From Cryptomeria japonica (Eukaryota > Streptophyta > Pinopsida > Cupressales > Cupressaceae), in assembly GCF_030272615.1 (NCBI RefSeq), contig NC_081409.1:207871190-207935189 (forward strand): a stretch of DNA of 64,000 bases. Direction: 5' to 3'. Below are positions 10,751 to 20,687 of the stretch, one piece after another. Each line of letters starts with the position of its first letter. The stretch's first letter is position 1. A program made the translations under genes and the position numbers. Under the pieces are notes generated by a model. It did no database searches and had not been told where the DNA came from. It saw only the letters and a list, made by a program, of their open reading frames with translations.

Positions 10751-11529
10751 TTGAAGGAAAGGCATAGCAAACGAACCCAGAATTGGACGAAATTCGAAAC
10801 GTAGTTCGAGAATGGACTGAGGATTAAGCCAGTCTAAGGATTAGTCGAAATTTTGCCTCGGGAAGCGTGCCATAGAGTAAATTTTTTTTTCATTTTTTCA
10901 TAAAAATTCAACGTAGTGGTCCTTCATTTTTGGAAACAAAAATGAGGACAACAGTGTTAACTTGTTTTTCTGAGTGTGATTTGTGGGAAACCTTCTCCCC
11001 TCTTAGCATTCAGTGCATTCTAACCTTCATACATGCATTGGGATCACTCACACAACTGAAGTTTGTGCATCTCCTAGGTGTTTCAGTTAATTCTTTGTGT
11101 CATTTCGGTAGGGAGAGGAACAATCTCTTCTTGATGCATCACCTCCTTTTATTTCAAGCATTCTCTTTTCCCTTTACCTCTGCAATTTGTTAGGATAGGC
11201 TTAGGAGTTAGTTTTGAAGTGTTGAGTTGGTTCAACACCTACACCTGGATTGAGAAGGAACCCGACCTTCTCCGGAGATTCAACCCCCTTGTGCAAGGTC
11301 TAACACTTTGGGGTTGTTTCCATGTTTCACAAGGTTGCTGAGTTGATAGCTCAGCAAGGGTGCGAGCTTTTGTGATAATAGTAACTTGAAAAGAGGGCTG
11401 ATTTTAATTAAAGAAGGCTTTGAAGCCTTTTCAATAAGCCAACATGGCCTTTAAGATGTTTCTTCAACAAAGCACAACTCCTAATTAAGTTTTGTTGGCA
11501 ATTTTTGTGCCAACCTTAATAGGTTTTGA

Positions 11530-12075
11530 TTGCGCGGGATAAGAAAGTCAAAGAAAGGGCTTTTCTCTTATCCCGCGAAGTGAAACAAACGCGACAGAGG
11601 TCCCACAGGATAAGAAATAATGATAGGCTCTTTGCTTATCCTGCGGAGGTGTAAAGTTATTAGCGACAGTCCGTGGGATAAGAGGTTAACTAAGGCAAGT
11701 GTTTTTTACCTTTTCTCGCGGAGTTGAAAGGGCAACAATGTGATGCCGCGAGATAAGAAGTGAAGGAGTAAAAGTGAGAAAAGCTTATCCTGCAGGGTAA
11801 AGTGAAGGCTTAGAAACTGTCGCGGGATAAGAAGTAAAGAAGACAAAGCAAGGAAATCTTATCCTGCGAGGATAGAAAGGGATAAGAGAGATGTCGTGGG
11901 ATAAGAGACAGTGAAGGCCAATAAGAAAAAACTCAAGATTGCTTATCCTGCGAGGCTGAACAAACAGTAATGAAGGGCCGCGGGGTAAGCAGAGCGAGGT
12001 AGATCAGAGATGTGGCTTATTCCGCGGGGGAAAAGAAAGACACAAATGATGCCGTGGGATAAGAACTCAGTGTAG
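11530..12075 (+). repeat. Array of about eight hairpin units in U3 of LTR D
   Basis: Units of about 70-80 bp each begin cgcgggataagaa (or cgtgggataaga) and contain, about 25-30 bases later, the complementary cttatcctgcg. Each unit can therefore form a 9-11 bp stem with a short loop. Starts are near 11532, 11605, 11673, 11748, 11820, 11893, 11980 and 12053. The stem halves are better conserved than the loops, and several changes are paired between arms. Confidence 0.85.
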
Positions 12076-12632
12076 TCGACGGTCAAACACAGCTAGTGAG
12101 GTGTGGACTTGGGGTGCCCCGTCAGTCAATTGCGGCCATTGGATCTTCATAAAGGCCCGATCCGATGACCATGTTTTAATCTTACGCTGGGCCTGATGGA
12201 CGCCTACATGGAGAGACCTTGCGTGTCCATCTTCGTGCGAATATCTCAAATCATCGACGGAGGTTCGAATTCATGGTGGCCGTTGGGTTTTGAATGCTCT
12301 ACAAGAGGGTGGTTGTCGACCCGATGGTCGAGAACATTTCCAGGACCCAGTCAACGCCCATTTCGGACCCAATCTCACTCCAACCACAGGATTTCAACGC
12401 CATAACTCCAAAGATGACCCCTGCAGCCCAATTTCACATGCCACTAGGCCTTTTCAATACAGAACAAAGATCTTTTATCCTCGCAAGTGTGCTCGGCCAT
12501 GCTTGTCGATAGGGATTGCTTCACCAAGGGGTGTTTCTGCTCTTTCCTAGAGGTAGAGGACGTCTTCCAGAGGATGTTCCAGCACATTATCAGATCTGTC
12601 GATTTGATCTTCTCCCCCCTCAGACATTTTGA

Positions 12633-12702
12633 AACCTAACCCTGGTTAGGGTTAGGGTTTTCATCAGTTGGAAGCATCTCAGTTATGCCTGAACTATAAA
12701 GG
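12633..12702 (+). promoter_or_regulatory. Telobox-like motif and TATA box of LTR D
   Basis: The sequence cctaaccctggttagggttaggg lies about 50 bp before actataaagg (12693-12702). The same pair is retained in the 3' LTR remnant (about 19811-19880). Short telomere-repeat-like motifs (teloboxes) near TATA boxes are known in plant promoters; a role here is inference. Confidence 0.5.
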
Positions 12703-13324
12703 CAATTTTGCAACCTATTTACAGGATCTTCTCCTCTGTTTCTCTTACAGTAGATTATGACTTTTGCGATTGTAAAAATCACCTTGTCTCTGCATTAATA
12801 GAATTGGCTCTCCTTACCTAGTTTCAGTTTATGCAAACTTGTGCATTTCTTTTACCTGTTTGTGTTAATGCATCCTTTCTCGCTTTCTCATCATCTGTTA
12901 TAGTGTTGACCCCTCTTAGAGTGGCATCTAAGAACATTGTTCGTTCCTCTGCCATTGTTAAGAATTCCAACCTTGACTTAGTCTTAGAAAGATAGACATA
13001 GATAGAAATTTGTGTAACTTTTGGGCAGTTTTATTGATGTTCTATGCAATTACAAGTGGGGGTAGATCAACTTTTAGTCTAGGTGCAAATCTTATTTCCG
13101 CTCTTTCATGCAACCCTTCTCTCTCCCTTTTCCCTATCAAGAACATAGGTTAGTTTTAATAGTGTTGGGTTGGTCCAACACCTGCATCAGATTGGAAAGG
13201 ATGCCGACCTTCTCTGGAGACTCAACCTCACTTCTGCAAGTCCCACACTTGAGAGGTTGTTTCCATGTTTCACAAGGTTGGTGATCAAGCCTGATCACCA
13301 AGGGTGCAAACTTTTGTGACAACA

Positions 13325-13345
13325 GTTTTTGGCACGCCCGGTGGT
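13325..13345 (+). promoter_or_regulatory. Primer-binding-site region of element D
   Basis: Directly after the LTR end comes gtttttggcacgcccggtgg. A TTTTTGGC... leader just inside the 5' LTR is the usual arrangement for plant Athila/Tat-type gypsy elements, where a tRNA 3' end primes minus-strand synthesis. I cannot name the tRNA with certainty. Confidence 0.55.
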
Positions 13346-13696
13346 ACTCAATTTCAACATTCTTGTTGAGGATTCAGTGCTTTTCCTGAGCAATTCAGCC
13401 TTTAAGGCAATCAATCAAGCACTTGGTGACTCTAAGGAAGCAAATTCAGCCTCTTGGTGATACCAGTTGCATCTTTATACCAAGAATACACACGAGCATT
13501 TTCTAGAGGTAATTTCCGAACCTCTGAACTTTCACATTCAAATTCTAGAAGAACTAGAGGTAGACATTCGTTGTCATGTACAAGGGGAGCTCAAAGAGAA
13601 TTACCTACACCCTTAAGGTCTTAGTTTACCCCGCCTTTTATCAGACCTTCTCAATCTAGAGGCCCTGCCATCCATATTAACAGACCCTTATTTGCA

Positions 13697-14278
13697 ATGG
13701 CGGTCCCAAGAGCACATACTTTTGTCATCTTCAATGGTGGCAGTCCCTTAGTCCTAGCTCAAAAGAATGACATTTTAATAGCAGCCTTGAAGGCTATACC
13801 ATTTTTTAGTAGAGAAACATCTAATTCCTTGGAGGAACATATCCAAGATGTGTCAAGCATCTGCACTATGTTCGATGTCACTAAAGACAATGTTGCAGTG
13901 AGACTTCTTGCATCCTCATTCAAGGAAAAAGCCCTCCAATGGTATAGAGGGCTATCTCCTAACTCCATTCGCAATTGGGATGAGTTAGGAGAAAAGCTAT
14001 GCAAGCATTTTGAAGACAAAAGTGATCATCTATCACTTATGCAGCAACTGACCACAATAAAAAGAGCACCCCATGAGTTCATGGGTGATTTCAACTATAG
14101 ATTTCAAAAGACATGGGATAGGATCCCATCATTAGTAAAGCCTTCATCAAATCATGCTTTTCTATATTTTCTTAAGGCTTTGAACAATGACATAGTTGCT
14201 GTGATTCAGTCTATGGGAGGAAATAATCTCCCGTTAGCTTATGAGACTGCCATAAGGGTAGAAAATTGCTTAATATAG
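13697..14278 (+). pseudogene. Gypsy element D gag (capsid part)
   Basis: The 193-residue frame holds the retrotransposon gag core, including the ALQWYRGLSPNSI segment and a following LGEKLCKHF helix typical of plant gypsy capsid proteins. The frame closes at TAG 14276 where the context predicts a glutamine, and the same reading continues beyond it with further stops (14317 TAA, about 14451 TAG, about 14597 TAG) through a Pro/Gln-rich linker. Gag would form the virus-like particle. It begins about 370 bp after the LTR, so the leader is short. The ATG at 13697 is the first one in frame before the capsid region, but an upstream start is possible. Confidence 0.85.
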
Positions 14279-14623
14279 GCAGGAAAGTTGTCTCCTAGGC
14301 CCCCAATGCCCTAATTTCTAGAGGCTCCTCCACAACAGCCTGTTTTGGCTCCTATTCCAGTGGCTTCCATAAGTCATCTGCTCACACCTGCACCCTCTCC
14401 CTTATCTTTCAAAATTAAGGAATTGCAAGCTTCTCTTGAGGCTTCAATGTAGAAAATGATCAATCCATTACAGCAGCAACTGGAAGGATATGGAAATGAA
14501 TTGGTCTTAGTCAAGAGACAATTACCACAGGCTAACAGTAGGCCTTATCAGCCCCAAAACCAGAATTATCAGCAACAAAGGCCTAATTTTCAAGGGTAGA
14601 ACCAATGGAGCAATGCTAGGCCC

Positions 14624-15824
14624 TTGAATAGTTTGAATCCCACAACTGCAAGCACCTCAAAGGCTATAGTGCCAATTCAGAACAATCTTGCTCAGGAGAA
14701 GGATTGGTGTGTCCCATGCAATCAGCCACACAATCAGACCTCATGTCAGAATGGTGAGTTTTCTCAGGCCCTAGTAGCACAAGAGGAGCCAAAATCATCA
14801 GGGCAGCAACAATTTGCTGACTGTCCCAGTCATACACAGGGAGATACAACTTTTATGAATTGGCAGGTTGCTGATTTTTGTGGAATGAATCAGACAAGTG
14901 GGGACAATGTGGCCAACAACACGATCAAAAAGGAGGGCCATATATCCTAGTGCTAATTCTACAGCAACAGCTCAAACTCCATCTGTAGCTCAAGCTTCAC
15001 AACCTACCCTACAAACTACAATGCCAAAGACCTCTGATAAGGTGGCTTCTCTGAATAAGGAGCAGGATTTGACTCAAAAGGTCATGCAAAGAGAGCCAAC
15101 TAAGGCTCCTATAATATCAAAACCGGACCTTGTTGTTGCAAGGCTCCCTGCTAAGGCTGCCATCCCCTTTAACATTGTTGAACAGATGAAGAGGGCTAGC
15201 CTCAATGTATCTATGTGGGATGCTCTTGCTATCCCATCTCAAAGAGACCTATTTCAGGAAGCCCTAAAGGGGATGGATGTTGCAAAAGGTACCGGTCAAG
15301 GTTGCAGCTCTTCAATTTCTACAAGCCTAGTGCAGCCTTTGGAGGCAGAGAATCCAAAGAAGATCAGTAAGCCTCCCCCTTTTTATCTGTCATTAATCAT
15401 AGGAGATAAAATAATCATAGGAGATAAAATTGTTCATAATTGCATGATAGATAGTGGGGCTAGTAGTTTAGTTATTCCAAAAGAGATAGCGGACCGCCTA
15501 GATATCAAGTATGAACCTATAACAAGAGGGGTGGTGCAGCTGGATGGCACATCAATTCAGACTGTGGGAGTCATTAAAGATTTAAATCTAACCTTGCATG
15601 CCTGCCCGGGTTGTAGTGTTTTGCAAGACATCTCAATGATTGACATCCCTGCTTATTTTGCTATTTGTTTATCTAGGGAATTCACTGCAAAGATAGGTGG
15701 CTACTTATCTTCTGATTGGTCACACATGTTGTTTAGGAAAAGATATGGTACCAAAGTAACCATTAGGGCTGAGCCTGTTGCCAATGATCATATAGAGCCC
15801 TATACCGAAGTCCTATCAACATGA
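14624..15824 (+). pseudogene. Gypsy element D nucleocapsid knuckle and protease
   Basis: Two frames joined by a frameshift near 14900-14950 encode a Gln-rich linker with one zinc-knuckle-like motif (CVPCNQPHNQTSC, C-x2-C-x3-H-x4-C, about 14709-14747) and then an aspartic protease. The protease active site is DSGASSLVI (about 15451). A short duplicated segment precedes it: 'IIGDKI' is encoded twice in tandem at 15399-15430. The protease would cleave the Gag-Pol polyprotein. Confidence 0.85.
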
Positions 15825-16430
15825 ATTGTACTCTCCATGAAGAGAAAGAAGAAATTTTAGTAAGAGAGTCTGCAACTCAGTTGGATGAGGTTCTTGACTG
15901 CCTACTTGATGAGTGGGCAAATGCATTTCAGTTTGACCCCATTGATAAGGTCAATGATACTGGCCTGGGTACATATTGTATACATGAAGAAGACACCCTC
16001 ATTCCCATTCTTTCAAAGGAAGACAATGATATGCAAGGGATATGGGACATGTTCTTTGATGGTTCAAGGAACAAAAATGGTGCAGGGGCCGGTGTATTGC
16101 TGATTTCTCCTAAGGGGGAGAAATATTTCTTTTCTTTCAAACTTTAGTTTAGTTGCACTAACAATGTAGTTGAACATGAAGCCCTGATTTTGGGTCTCCA
16201 AACAACACAGAGTATAGGGATCAAATCTTTGAAGGTGCATGGAGACAGTGAGTTGGTTGTAAATCAGATTAGAGCTTAGAGCACTACCAAGAACAACCTT
16301 CTCAAGTCCTACAAACATAGAGCATGGGACCTAATTGAGGGATTTGAGGCCTTCAATATTTCTAGTGTCCCTAGAAATCAAAATAAACATGTTGATAGAC
16401 TAGCAGTGGTAGGTGCCCAACATGACATTC
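15821..16430 (+). pseudogene. RNase H domain placed before reverse transcriptase (element D)
   Basis: From about 16038 the reading gives MFFDGSRNKNGAGAG, then VEHEAL, then HGDSELVVNQI, then NKHVDRLAV. These are the D-E-D-D-type active-site blocks of an RNase H of the kind that Tat-lineage gypsy elements carry in addition to the ordinary RNase H. In-frame TAG codons at 16145 and about 16279 stand where glutamine is expected. The usual place of this extra domain is after RT-RNase H and before integrase; here it lies between protease and RT. A conventional RNase H follows RT, so the element has two. Confidence 0.75.
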
Positions 16431-16657
16431 CATCTCATGCTGCAGTAGAGAAAGAACAACAGATCAAACTGGTGGTGAGACCAGTAGTGCCTGATAACCA
16501 AGTGTATTGGCAGGTCTTTGATTTTGATCAACAGATTGTGAATTTCCTGCAAGATGAAGCAGAGTTCTCACATAAGAAGTAGGGCATGCTGCAGGACCGG
16601 TATGGGGATCGGATCATGTAGCTAAGCTCAAACAAGCTACCCAAGGGATTAATCACC

Positions 16658-17760
16658 TTGGAGGGAATCTTCAACCATAATGATCAAATGAAAGGGAGAG
16701 CAATGAACCTGGCCGCAAAGAAGGGAGACTACAAATCAGTCTCCATATTTGATGGCAGAGCTCTCAACTTGGGAAAGGTATGTTCCCAAAGTGATCAAGG
16801 TACTTCTATCAATCTTTGTGAAGAATATAATGATATTTTTGCTTTTACATATGAGGATCTAAAAGGGTTTCATCCTAGTTTAGCTCAACATACCATAGAG
16901 TTAGATCCTAATGCTAAACCAATCAGACAAAACAAAGGCCTATAAATCCCAAAATTGAGCCTTCGATGAGGATAGAACTATCCAAGCTTATAGAATCTAG
17001 CATTGTTTTTCCAATTAAGCATTCTTCTTGGGTAGCCAATCTTGTTTTGGTTAGGAAGAAAAACGTGGAAATAAGACTGTGCGTAGACTTCAGGGACCTA
17101 AATAAAGCCTCCCTTAAAGATCATTACCACCTCCTTTCCATGGAACAAATTTTAGCCAAGGTTAGTGGCTTTGAAAGATTTTCATTCTTGGATGGATACT
17201 CAGGGTGAAACCAAATCTTAGTCCAAGAATCTGACCAATACAAGACTGCTTTCACTACTAAATGGGGCACTTATGCCTATTGTAAGATGCCTTTTGGACT
17301 AACAAAAGCAGGTGCAACTTTTCAAAGAGCCATGGATATGGCTTTTAAGGGAGTATTAGCAGAATTTGTACTAGTATATCATGATGATATTACTAGATAC
17401 TCCAAGCATGCGGCAGACCACTTTGCTCATTTTGAGCAAGTTTTCAAAGGTGTAGGGAATATGGTGTGTCCTTGAACCCCAACAAGTGTGTATTTGCTAC
17501 AGATCGGGGCAAAGTACTTGGACACATTGTATCTAAAGATGGTCTGGCCATAGACCCTGAGAGAGTGGAAGCCATTGTGTCTCTTCCTCTTCCACATCAC
17601 AAGAAAGGACTTCAGAGCTTTTTGGGTAGAATCAACTTTGTTAGAAGGCTTATCCCAAACCTTGCAGCCTTGGTCAAGCCTCTCACAACCATGCTAAAGA
17701 AGGATTTTCCCTTCAAATGGACTAAGGAGGGGAAGGAGGGCTTTTTCTAGATTAAGCGGG
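16658..17760 (+). pseudogene. Gypsy element D reverse transcriptase
   Basis: Fragments read through three stops and one frameshift (about 17466) give a Ty3/gypsy RT: an upstream 'HTIELDPNAKPIRQ' entry motif, LCVDFRDLNKAS, the FLDGYSG block (first catalytic Asp), MPFGLTKAGATFQ, and YHDDI as the catalytic YxDD box. GHIVSKDGLAIDP and the FLGRINFVRRLIPNLA connection segment follow. TGA at 17206 stands for an expected Trp, while TAG at 17748 and TAA at 16942 stand for expected Gln. The enzyme is inactive as written. Confidence 0.9.
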
Positions 17761-18207
17761 CTATTGCTCAAGCTCCTGCCCTAGTAAATCCAAACTATGA
17801 GAAGGATTTCATCCTTTACACCTTGGGAGGAGAATCAAGTATATTTGCTATCCTAACATAGTTAAATCAGGATGATTTGGAGCAGCCCATAACATTTTTC
17901 AGTGAAGGCCTAAAGGACTATGAACTCAGGTACAACTATGTGGAAAAGAAAGTCATTACAGTTGTGAGAGCACTAAAGAAGTTCAGACACATGCTCTCAA
18001 ACAACAGGATTCAGCTCCTAGTCCCACATTCCAGTGTTAAGGATTTCCTTCTCAACAAGGATATAGGTGAGAAGAGAGCTGGATGGATCACTAAGGTCAT
18101 GGAGTATGACCTTGATATCAAAATTACTAGGTTAGTGAGGGGAAGAGGACTCAGTGAGCAGTTCAATTCGTCTTTTGGGAAAGAGTCAGAGACCTCCCTT
18201 TTGCTGT
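17761..18207 (+). pseudogene. Gypsy element D conventional RNase H
   Basis: Downstream of RT the sequence gives PITFFSEGLKDYELRYNYVEKKVITVVRALKKFRHML, the usual plant gypsy RNase H segment with its E-K-x-x-x-A-V-V helix. It then continues through a connection region ending at TAG 18207. The catalytic Asp residues are not clearly preserved in this domain, which fits the known degeneration of the ancestral RNase H in elements carrying a second one. A TAG at about 17858 again replaces a likely Gln. Confidence 0.75.
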
Positions 18208-18254
18208 AGGAAGAAGAACAGGTTGATAACCAGGGAGATGCAGAAACCGGTTGG

Positions 18255-19330
18255 TTGGAAGTTATGTTTGCCTTCCTAAGGGATGGCAGCTATCCTCCTC
18301 ACTTTGATAGAACCAGGAGGAGGCATCTCAAATTGCAGTCCATCCCCTATGCCTTAGTGGATGGTATATTATTCAAAAGAAGCCTGGATGGTGTCTTGCT
18401 GAGGTGCATCCATGGAGACCAGACGAAGAGGCTGTTAGAGGAATTTCATAATGGGCCCTCTGGTGGCCCTTTCTCAGCAAAAACTACAACTATGAAGATC
18501 ATGAGAGGAGGCTATTATTGGCCTTCTCTATTCAATGATACTCACAAATGGGTTAGACAGTGCAAAGAATGTGCATTTTTTGCAAGAAAGAAAAGGTTAG
18601 CTGCCCTTCCCCTTCATCCCATTTCAGTTGATCAACCTTATGCACAATGGGGGCTTGATTTCATTGGCCCTATCAATCCAATGTCAAGTGCAGGCCACAA
18701 GTGGATTTTGGCTGCCATAGACTATTTGACAAAAGGTGGACAGAGGTTGTTGCTCTGAAGGATGCAATTGAAAATTCAGTGGTTCAATTCCTTGAAGGAA
18801 TTACGACCAGATTTGGAGCCCCTTCCACAATTATATCAGATAATGCTAAGGCCTTTGTGGGATCTCAGATCAGTCTATGTGCAGTCCAACATGATGTGTT
18901 TCTAAAAACATCATCAAATTACTATCCTCAAGGCAATGGTTTGGCTGAGTCCTCCAACAAGAATCTAATCAGGATCATCAAAAGGATTCTTGAGGACAGT
19001 CAAAGAGCATGGCACTTAAAGTTGGGAACAACCCTGTGGGCTGATAGGATTACTCCCAAGAGAGCATTGGGTAATTCTCCTTTCATGCTAGTATATGGGA
19101 GGGAAGCAAGGCTCCCCTTATCCCTTGAGTTGCCATCTTTAGACCTAGCTCATCAGTTGGAGCTCCTGGAAAATGATGCCTTGCTAGTAAGGTATGCTGA
19201 ACTTGCAGAGCTTGAAGAGGTCAGAGAGAAGGCCAAGCAAACTTTAAATGTCCACTAGGGACAGGTAAAGTGATACTTTGACAAGAAAGCCATTTTGAGG
19301 ACCTTCTAGGTCGAAGATTTTGTACTAAAA
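18255..19330 (+). pseudogene. Gypsy element D integrase
   Basis: The reading starts with a linker, then the zinc-binding HHCC region ending WVRQCKECAFFAR. The catalytic core follows with WGLDFIGPI (first Asp), a frameshift near 18740, then TIISDNAKAF (second Asp) and GLAESSNKNLI (Glu), so D,D-35-E is recognisable. The C-terminal part FMLVYGREARLPL is typical of plant gypsy integrases. The reading breaks off at VLKW (19330), where it runs directly into LTR sequence. Integrase would insert the cDNA and make the 5-bp duplications seen around the LTRs in this window. Confidence 0.88.
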
Positions 19331-19907
19331 TGGATCTTCATAAAGGCCTGATCCGATGGCCATGTTTTAATCTTACGTTGGGCTTGTTGGATGCCTACAA
19401 GGAAAGACCTCGCGCGTATCTCTCAAATCGACGGCGGAGGTTCGAATTCATGGTGGCCGTTGGGTTTCAAATGCTCTACAGGAGGGTGGTTGTCGACCCG
19501 ATAGTCGAGAACGTTTCCAGATGCCTGTTGGCGCCCATTTCGGACCCAATCTCACTCCAACCATCGGATTTCAATGCCATAACTCCAAAGGTGACCCCTG
19601 CAGCCTGATTTCAGATGCCACCATGCCTTTTCAATATAGAGCAAAGATCTTTTGTCCCCGCAAGTGTGCTCGGCCATGCTTGTCGACAGGGATTGCTTCA
19701 CCAAGTGGTGTTTTTGCTCTTTCCTAGAGGCAAAGGACGTCTTCCAGAGGATGTTCCAGCACGTTATCAGATCTGTCGATCTAATCTTCTCCCCCCTCAG
19801 ACATTTTGAAACCTAACCCTGGTTAGGGTTAGGGTTTTCATTAGTTGTAAGCATCTTAGTTATGCCTGAACTATAAAGGCAATTTTGCAACCTGTTTACA
19901 GGATTCA
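19331..19907 (+). repeat. Clipped 3' LTR of element D
   Basis: The segment is about 88-90% identical by eye to 12139-12725 of the 5' LTR, including the telobox and TATA box. Both ends are missing: on the left it joins the integrase reading inside a stretch (tggatcttcataaagg) that is the same as the LTR, and on the right it stops after tttacagga. The whole 3' end of pol, the polypurine tract and the U3 hairpin array have been deleted. Confidence 0.85.
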
Positions 19908-20687
19908 ACCTGTTTTGGTTTGAACTGAGGTGTGTATTTCATCTTCAGATTGGCCATTGTTTTTGGGTGTTACAATAGTTATTATCAGCAATACTTCATT
20001 ACGGTAGTTGTTGAAATGTTTATTTTTTCATGGATTAATCTTGTAAGGCTTTGGATGTTCGTACAGCCAAAGAGCCTCTCATTTCTAAGCATTCATATTA
20101 CAACACTGGATAGTAGTACCGCCAATGGTATTTATCTTAGTTTATTGTTGATACTTACGGTACTAAATAATTGGTTTGATTTGAAATCACTCACAATTGG
20201 ATAAGTGGAAGAAGCTTGCTTTTCATTTCAAATTTGTATAAGCTTTTCCATTGGAATGTGAATTAGCCCATAAGCTTTCCCATTGAAAGTTGAAGTGCCA
20301 ATGGAATTCCCAATGAATAAATGGATGTTTACTTTCGTTCAGTATTGCATATGGATCCCACTGAATAAGTGGTATCAATTGGCTTCTCGTGTGATGCTTT
20401 CTTTTCAGTTGCTATTTTAGTTAATTTTGAATCTTGAACACTGTATGCTCTCACCTTGCCCACTTTGGGATCTGGGTGATCAAAAAGTGGAAGGGAATTT
20501 GTTACGCATCTCATTTTCAGTTGAAGTTAATATTTTCAATTTTATTTTAGGGATTATATTAGCAAAATGTTAAATGTAAATAAATTAAGACAAATAAAAT
20601 CTTATTAATGATAGTAGATTTCCACAATCCATGAAATTTATTGTTGTTGCAGTTTTTGGATTAGATTGTGTGTATATTTTTTTCATC
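19908..20687. other. Unassigned AT-rich sequence
   Basis: No gene or known element is visible. Small imperfect repeats around cattggaatg / cccattgaa occur at 20250-20325. Confidence 0.4.

Larger units (their letters stand above)
4173..10953 (-). mobile_element. Giant solo-LTR-like element carrying a gene (nested in LTR A1)
   Basis: LTR A1 is interrupted exactly here with a perfect 5-bp target duplication gtgtt (4168-4172 and 10954-10958). Read on the - strand, the unit starts TGTTGTCC and ends CCAACA, the TG...CA form of LTR ends. In that direction it holds about 2.1 kb of palindrome-rich sequence, one long gene (8833 to 5408), a TATA box (5091-5100) and about 0.9 kb of R/U5-like sequence with seven AGCTCAAAGACT repeats. 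No second LTR, primer site, polypurine tract, gag or pol is present between the target duplications. The simplest reading is one LTR of about 6.8 kb, left by recombination, with a protein gene inside U3. A novel non-LTR class with TG/CA ends is the alternative. Confidence 0.72.
8834..10953 (-). other. Palindrome-rich leader upstream of gene copy 1
   Basis: This 2.1 kb holds no convincing gene. On the + strand it carries recurrent pieces of the form gtaatcggggttttaaaacccgaa and a five-unit tandem array. It would be the 5' part of U3, so the promoter of the gene, if it has its own, should be here. I see no clear TATA box close to 8833. Confidence 0.5.
2799..11380 (+). mobile_element. Solo LTR A1, split by a nested element
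   Basis: The sequence 2799-4172 followed by 10959-11380 matches, in order and orientation, the uninterrupted LTR at 23488-25256. It begins tattgtc (one change from TGTTGTC) and ends gataata (one change from GATAACA), so the LTR termini are inverted repeats. It is flanked by a perfect 5-bp duplication, gtaac at 2794-2798 and at 11381-11385. U3 holds a palindromic minisatellite, a TATA box lies at 3944-3954, and U5 shares about 190 bp with the gypsy LTR that ends at 13324. No internal domain follows it, so it is a solo LTR left by LTR-LTR recombination. The 6.78-kb nested unit occupies 4173-10953. Confidence 0.88.
11493..13324 (+). repeat. 5' LTR of Tat-like gypsy element D
   Basis: The right end, ...tgtgacaaca at 13324, is followed by a primer-site-like sequence and then gag. 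The left end is placed at tgttggca (11493), just right of LTR A1, and is less certain. Middle bases 12139-12725 recur at 19331-19907 as the remnant of the 3' LTR. U3 contains a hairpin array (11530-12075), a TATA box lies at 12693-12702, and the last 190 bp are homologous to the U5 ends of LTR A1 and A2 although the U3 regions are unrelated. Confidence 0.75.

Noticed and set aside
11530-12075. CRISPR-like array (short repeats with spacers)
   Set aside because: The organism is a plant, units are imperfect palindromes with similar spacers, and they lie in an LTR promoter region.
12633-12660. Interstitial telomere sequence
   Set aside because: Only two to three short units of TTAGGG-type, conserved in both LTRs next to the TATA box; better explained as a promoter motif.
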